Source: Bacteroidetes bacterium GWF2_41_31 | GTDB lineage: Bacteria > Bacteroidota > Bacteroidia > Bacteroidales > F082 | Reading direction: 5' to 3' | Length of the DNA stretch: 64,000 nt | NCBI GenBank assembly: GCA_001769215.1 | Contig: MEOL01000009.1 | Span: 62,001-126,000 of the forward strand | In this document: in pieces, positions 59,676 through 64,000 of the stretch | Position numbering within the stretch: the first letter of the stretch is position 1 | Layout of the letters: the number at the start of each line of letters is the position of its first letter | Notes under the pieces: model-generated | What the model was told of the DNA's origin: nothing | Seen by the model: only the letters and a program-made list of their open reading frames with translations | Database searches by the model: none | Made by a program: the position numbers and the translations under genes

Positions 59676-61130
59676 CTAAAAGTACAACTTTTGTTTATCA
59701 CCCGGGTGGATCAATCTCTTAAAAAATTCCCAGTAGAATAAAAATCCTTCTATAAGTATCATTCGGTAGCGAATCTTCATCTCCTGGTTCAAATAATAAA
59801 ACCCTACCATAATCCCAATGATTGTAAACAAAATGGTGATAATGGCCACCAACTCGAGTATGGTAATCGTGGTGAAAGTGGTAGAAACAAGCACCAAAAC
59901 GGACGATTCGTATACTCCCGACAACAAAAGTGTAACTACGGACGACATCAAAATGATAAAGGTAAGACCGAAAACAACAATGGAATCGCCAATAATATTT
60001 GCCAGGGTCATGTACACGACTTTGAAAAAATTTTGATTAGGTCTATTTACACTATCCAGTGCCACGCCGATGAACCTGTCAATGGGCAGTAAAAGGCCAT
60101 ATAGACAAAAAATCTGAAAAATTCCGGAGGTCTGAGTATATTCCGGTCCTCCCAGAATGGTAACAAATTCTTTCGCGAAGATGAAACAGAATAGCATCAC
60201 GGGAACCATCATTAAAAACATCCCACCGGCATTGCGATAAAATATATGTTTCACCCATTCTTTATTTCCTTCAATACTGGCTTTCGACATGGTTGGAAAT
60301 GCCGTCATGGCAAAGCTACGTATGGGGATTTCGATAATTTCAGTCAATTTTAATGGAATGCTGTACAAGGCAACACCGGTGGTTCCTAAAAATGGACTCA
60401 ACCCAATAATAAAGGTGTCAGCACTTTTAAGCAGGTTTGAGCCGATTAATGTACCTGAAGTATATTTGCCGAAATCCAATATAATTCGATTGGTCTTTGA
60501 ACTTGCTTTTCCTATATAACGGATTCCATCCCAGTTAAAAATACTGGCTATCATGCTTGTGGCCAGGTTTGTAATGATGTAGTACCAGGTAACCTCCAAA
60601 AGGCCTGAATGAAAAAAGTAATAATTCAGTACCAGATAAATCATGAACGAACCAACATTAAACATGCGTAGCAACAATATCAGGTCAAAACGTAAGCGTG
60701 CTTGCAACACCGATAAGGCATTGTTAAAAGGCAGGCTTATGAGTGCTACAACCGGAAACCAGGTAAAGAACAACGAGAAACCGGAATCGGCAATGGCCTC
60801 ATGTGCATAGTAGTTTACCACCAACACTAAAATAATGAGCAATAGTGTACTGGTGAGGTTAATTGCGTAATTAGAACCAATTAATTGTTTGCCCTGGATG
60901 GTATCGGCACCGCTTAAAAACCTGACGATGGCTGTTCGGGTAATACCAAACCTGAGCATGTCGATAAAATTCAGGGTCGTAATAAAAAGCACCCACTCAC
61001 CAAAATCATTGGTTGGTAAAATTCGAACCAGTAGAATAAAGGAGAAAAAACCAAGAACCGCGACTAAACCATTGTTGGCTAGCGAAAGAAAATTATTGTT
61101 CCTGAGTATTTTAGCCAAAATATTTGCCAC
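59676..61130 (-). CDS. Oligosaccharide flippase family protein (Wzx-like)
   Basis: The 484-residue protein has about 14 membrane helices with few soluble parts. The start FLSLANNGLVAVLGFFSFIL and LVRILPTNDFGEWVL is typical of the polysaccharide-transport flippase family, and SIPLKLTEIIEIPIRSFAMT is a family-like segment. It should flip lipid-linked repeat units to the periplasm. It starts at GTG 61130, six bases after the Wzz-like gene's stop; no ATG is near. Wzx/Wzy/Wzz together indicate a Wzy-dependent pathway. Confidence 0.92.
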   Translation of the reverse strand: MANILAKILRNNNFLSLANNGLVAVLGFFSFILLVRILPTNDFGEWVLFITTLNFIDMLRFGITRTAIVRFLSGADTIQGKQLIGSNYAINLTSTLLLIILVLVVNYYAHEAIADSGFSLFFTWFPVVALISLPFNNALSVLQARLRFDLILLLRMFNVGSFMIYLVLNYYFFHSGLLEVTWYYIITNLATSMIASIFNWDGIRYIGKASSKTNRIILDFGKYTSGTLIGSNLLKSADTFIIGLSPFLGTTGVALYSIPLKLTEIIEIPIRSFAMTAFPTMSKASIEGNKEWVKHIFYRNAGGMFLMMVPVMLFCFIFAKEFVTILGGPEYTQTSGIFQIFCLYGLLLPIDRFIGVALDSVNRPNQNFFKVVYMTLANIIGDSIVVFGLTFIILMSSVVTLLLSGVYESSVLVLVSTTFTTITILELVAIITILFTIIGIMVGFYYLNQEMKIRYRMILIEGFLFYWEFFKRLIHPGDKQKLYF

Positions 61131-61136
61131 ACTGCT

Positions 61137-63923
61137 TTACGCTTCTTTATTAATTCTAATTCTATATTTAAATGGATAAGCGAGGATCTCTCTAATTTTA
61201 TGATAAACATCCGGTTTGGTCCGTTTTGGGATATCTGTCAGCAGTTCTTCTAGATTATACAGTTCTACTTCATTTAAAATAACCATGGGTTTGTTTTTAA
61301 CCAACTGGCTAAAAGTTTCCTGCGCTGTGATGTCCGCTTTATTAAGTTTACTGCTGGCTGCCATGACATACAAGGCCAAATCAACCTCTTCAATCAGTTT
61401 AATAGGGTAGGTGTTCAACACCAGTGAGGGCAATTCCAGGAAAATGTACCTGTAAGTTTGGTTTTCTTTTCTCAGATATCTTGAGCTAATTAATTGCTGT
61501 AGGTTCTCCACTTCAATAAAGTTCTCATTGATATCATATTTATAGAAATAATTGAAATCCAACACCTCAGTATCTACATCAGCATCGCTATAATTCAGAT
61601 AAAGTACCTTGTCACCAATTTCTCTCAGCCGGTTAATGATTTTTTGCGAAAGCAGTGTTTTACCCACTTTATCCTGTGTACTGTAAACCAATATTAAAAA
61701 GGGCGATTGATCAGTTTTTATCACCTGTTTATTTAAGAAAAGCTTGATATTTTGAATGATGATGTCGATTAAACGGTTGTTGATAAACACAAGCTCATGC
61801 GCTTTGCCTTTTGAAGTAATCAACGGGAAAGCCCCGGCCAGTTTCATGTTTGTTTCTTTTACTACCCGGGCCGGATTCTTCATCGAAGAATCGAAATATT
61901 CCAGTACAAGGATAATAAAGACCACTAAAAGAAATCCAAATACGGCTGCTGCCAGCACGATGACTTTCGATTTGGAAGGATTTGCCTGGATGGGGAAGAA
62001 AGGAGCATCAACAATTTTTATATTGGTTGCCATTTCTTCGTTTTGTTGTTTCATCTTGGCAATGTTCAAACTTCTTAACAGCTCAAGATACGATTGTTCG
62101 GCTACTTTTATCTCGCGTTCTATGCGGGTCAGCATGGCTCCCAATGGGGCGAACTTTTGATAAGTTCTTACAAAATCAAGTTTGCGTTGTGCCAATACAA
62201 CAAGTGCAGCACGTGCTTCCACATAGGCCAGTGTGTTTTGCAACCATTCATCGAGCAACGACTTAATGGGCATTCCTTGTGTGGAATGACCGTACAGGAA
62301 AAGTTGGTCGACATAAAGTTTTAAGTCGTTGCGAAGTTTTAATTGTCGTTGCTTCAGGCTTTCAATTTTATCGGTGATACGCTCATCGTAATCGGCGGCT
62401 AACTCGTTAATGATAATTTTTTCAGTTACGTCTGAGAGTTCCTTTTTCATTTGATTAATTTCATCGCTCTTCAGGTAAATACTATCGCGAGCGGTGAGGT
62501 TAAGTTCCAGTTCGCGCAGCGAAGCGCTTGAAGCGGAAAGTCTGATTTGCTCATTTTGATAGAACAGATCCAAATCTTCCTTTTGTTCAGCAATGAACTT
62601 ACTCTGTTCGTTGTAATTGATAATGTTGTTTTTCTTGTTGAATTTCAATAATCTGTCTTCTGCCGCCTGAAGTTTCCTGTCGGCTGAATCTACCTGGCGC
62701 TCGAAGTATTTAACTACCAAATCGGTTTCGTTGGCACGCAACGATTTGTAGTTTTTCATGAATACTTTTGAAAGTATCTTTAAAGTTTGCTGGCAAATGC
62801 CGGGATCGTCTGAAGTATAGATAAGCCTTACCAGGTCACTGTTATTGATGCGGTAAATCTGAATTTGGGCAATACTGCTTTCACTATAATGTTTATTCTC
62901 CCCATAATGTAACAGACCATAAATAAAGTTTGTATCGCTTGAGGTATAATACCTGGTCATATTGATCACCGTTTTTTCATAATCCTCCGCATCAACGCCA
63001 GGTGGCACAATGGGATCTTTTTCAAAAACCGAAAGGGTAGAATTTAAGTTGTAGTTATCGTAATCGACATTTGGTTCCTCATTGGCGGTCACAGGTTGAT
63101 CGGTAGTGGTGCTCGACATGAGGCTGGGAGATACTTGTTTCACCGCGTAGTCATACGAATAACTGTCAGTATTGCTCATCAGCGTTTCTTCGATGAGTAA
63201 GGTTTCACCAGGTATTAATGCCCGGTTGGTGAGGTTATTGATTTCGCGGAGCTTTGTAATGTTGAGGCCGTACTTTTTTGCAATGGAATAGAGATTTTCC
63301 CCGGGTTGTACCAGATGGCTTTTGAAATCTTTATTATCATCGGGCTCAACGGGCATTTCCTCTTTTTCAATACCTGTGTTTACATCAGCAGTGTTTTCAA
63401 TGGGCACATTACTTCTGATTTTTTCTTGTGCCGCGTAATTCCGTTTTTTGCTGATTTCCTTTTCAAGTGTATTGATTTCGCGTTCAAGCGAACGGATTTG
63501 TTCTTCTTTTTCGCGTTCAACACCAGATTTATTATTTTTTATAACCAGGTCTTTGATCCGCTTTGGCATATATGCCTGTAACCTGTCGTAGTTTTGGTTG
63601 CTGATGTATTGGGCATTGTGGTGTTCAAGGGATAAATCCTGCGAAAGAAGCCGCAGAGAGGTTTCAATAATGGTCTGTCTGGACTTAAGCAGGTTGATCA
63701 TGTTATCGAATTGAGCACTGGTGCTAAAAAAGTCAGTGGGTCGTTGGGTGGTCGACTCGATGGAATATCCGGTGGTAATCCCGGTGTAGATCACGGCTTC
63801 TGATTGGTATACTTTGGCTTGGTTCCGGGTAAAATAAAAAGTAAATACTGCCAATAAAATGGGTACAGCAATTAACATCAACATGTTGCGCTTCAAAAGT
63901 GTTAATATTTGAACTAAATCCAT
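61137..63923 (-). CDS. Wzz/BY-kinase-like co-polymerase with LysM insertion and decayed kinase domain
   Basis: The 928-residue protein has a first membrane helix at about 13-31, a Wzz domain with long coiled coils (about 130-170, 400-530, 570-640), a LysM domain at about 203-246 (HLVQPGENLYSIAKKYGLNI) and a second helix at about 652-675 preceded by the Pro-rich PFFPIQANPSK. The C-terminal part (from 740) follows the BY-kinase fold, but Walker A reads YSTQDKVGKTLLS, Walker A' lacks the LxDxD pattern (LYLNYSDAD), Walker B reads FLELPS and no C-terminal Tyr cluster is present, so kinase activity is unlikely. It would control chain length and may contact peptidoglycan. Confidence 0.9.
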   Translation of the reverse strand: MDLVQILTLLKRNMLMLIAVPILLAVFTFYFTRNQAKVYQSEAVIYTGITTGYSIESTTQRPTDFFSTSAQFDNMINLLKSRQTIIETSLRLLSQDLSLEHHNAQYISNQNYDRLQAYMPKRIKDLVIKNNKSGVEREKEEQIRSLEREINTLEKEISKKRNYAAQEKIRSNVPIENTADVNTGIEKEEMPVEPDDNKDFKSHLVQPGENLYSIAKKYGLNITKLREINNLTNRALIPGETLLIEETLMSNTDSYSYDYAVKQVSPSLMSSTTTDQPVTANEEPNVDYDNYNLNSTLSVFEKDPIVPPGVDAEDYEKTVINMTRYYTSSDTNFIYGLLHYGENKHYSESSIAQIQIYRINNSDLVRLIYTSDDPGICQQTLKILSKVFMKNYKSLRANETDLVVKYFERQVDSADRKLQAAEDRLLKFNKKNNIINYNEQSKFIAEQKEDLDLFYQNEQIRLSASSASLRELELNLTARDSIYLKSDEINQMKKELSDVTEKIIINELAADYDERITDKIESLKQRQLKLRNDLKLYVDQLFLYGHSTQGMPIKSLLDEWLQNTLAYVEARAALVVLAQRKLDFVRTYQKFAPLGAMLTRIEREIKVAEQSYLELLRSLNIAKMKQQNEEMATNIKIVDAPFFPIQANPSKSKVIVLAAAVFGFLLVVFIILVLEYFDSSMKNPARVVKETNMKLAGAFPLITSKGKAHELVFINNRLIDIIIQNIKLFLNKQVIKTDQSPFLILVYSTQDKVGKTLLSQKIINRLREIGDKVLYLNYSDADVDTEVLDFNYFYKYDINENFIEVENLQQLISSRYLRKENQTYRYIFLELPSLVLNTYPIKLIEEVDLALYVMAASSKLNKADITAQETFSQLVKNKPMVILNEVELYNLEELLTDIPKRTKPDVYHKIREILAYPFKYRIRINKEA

Positions 63924-63933
63924 CTTATATCAA

Positions 63934-64000
63934 TTACCTTAGTACATTAATTAAGTTAAACCGGATTCCGGTAATGACCTCCAGGATTTGATAGAGTTTA
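63934..64000 (-). CDS. C-terminal end of an upstream gene, cut by window edge
   Basis: On the minus strand one frame stays open from the window edge to a TAA at 63936-63934, ending ILEVITGIRFNLINVLR. It stops 10 bp before the Wzz-like start, matching the tight spacing of this operon. By position an SLBB/Wza-type outer-membrane export protein is expected, but 21 residues cannot prove it. Another frame ends slightly earlier. Confidence 0.4.
   Translation of the reverse strand, partial: KLYQILEVITGIRFNLINVLR

Noticed and set aside
1-64000. CRISPR arrays, tRNA/rRNA genes, insertion sequences, prophage or integrase genes, toxin-antitoxin pairs
   Set aside because: I looked for regular repeats, cloverleaf-like sequences, transposase or integrase motifs and paired small genes and saw none. 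The XRE gene at 39774 has no toxin partner next to it.

Overview
The window is from a Bacteroidota chromosome, most like the Bacteroidales/Marinilabiliales side of the phylum. The grounds are a T9SS C-terminal sorting domain, a serine palmitoyltransferase (sphingolipid synthesis), a TamL lipoprotein next to TamB, the bamD-rpoZ-coaBC-DUF4835 gene order, MlaEFD without MlaA/MlaC, few Shine-Dalgarno sequences, and many promoters with the phylum's TAnnTTTG -7 box. No rRNA, tRNA, CRISPR array, insertion sequence or phage gene was seen. The left edge cuts an outer-membrane beta-barrel gene. The right edge cuts the gene upstream of an exopolysaccharide operon.

Layout. (1) 1-8.2 kb is an envelope and stress island on the + strand: CsbD, small membrane proteins (DUF5670, YtxH), a small outer-membrane protein, an AI-2E family permease, the MlaE-MlaF-MlaD lipid transporter, a small lipoprotein and an AraC-type regulator. 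(2) 8.5-16.7 kb has tamB-tamL on the - strand and a divergent cupin gene. (3) 16.9-31.7 kb is housekeeping: cold-shock protein, serine palmitoyltransferase, bamD-rpoZ-coaBC-DUF4835, a hybrid histidine kinase, RecQ, 3-methyladenine glycosylase, HU, Fmt and a TPR protein. (4) 31.8-43.9 kb is mixed metabolism: FAH hydrolase, DEDDh exonuclease, a 2-oxoacid dehydrogenase E2, fatty acid desaturase, a sugar-epimerase-like SDR, MscL, ferredoxin-nitroreductase, an XRE regulator with its own operator cluster, Ndk, NrnA and two FKBP lipoproteins. (5) 44-64 kb is one tightly packed - strand exopolysaccharide operon. It holds a Wzz-type co-polymerase with a LysM insert and a decayed kinase domain, Wzx flippase, Wzy/O-antigen ligase, seven glycosyltransferases, a hexapeptide acyltransferase, FkbM and class I methyltransferases, a T9SS-exported beta-helix protein and, at its 3' end, a TPR hybrid kinase; a single-domain response regulator follows after a hairpin-rich gap.

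The most interesting signal is regulatory. Four promoters (csbD, the small OMP at 2599, tamBL, the cupin gene) carry the same composite element: TGTGAA followed by two RTGTAAY-type half-sites exactly 21 bp apart. The second half-site ends 28-29 bp before the last base of a TAnnTTTG-like -7 box. That is the geometry of a direct-repeat activator site and points to an uncharacterised envelope-homeostasis regulon whose regulator is not in the window. Other notable points are an A-B-A-B tandem duplication of two glycosyltransferase genes, a LysM domain inside the Wzz-like protein, a cluster of TTACAnnTGTAA palindromes before the XRE gene, and a sensor kinase transcribed with the polysaccharide genes.
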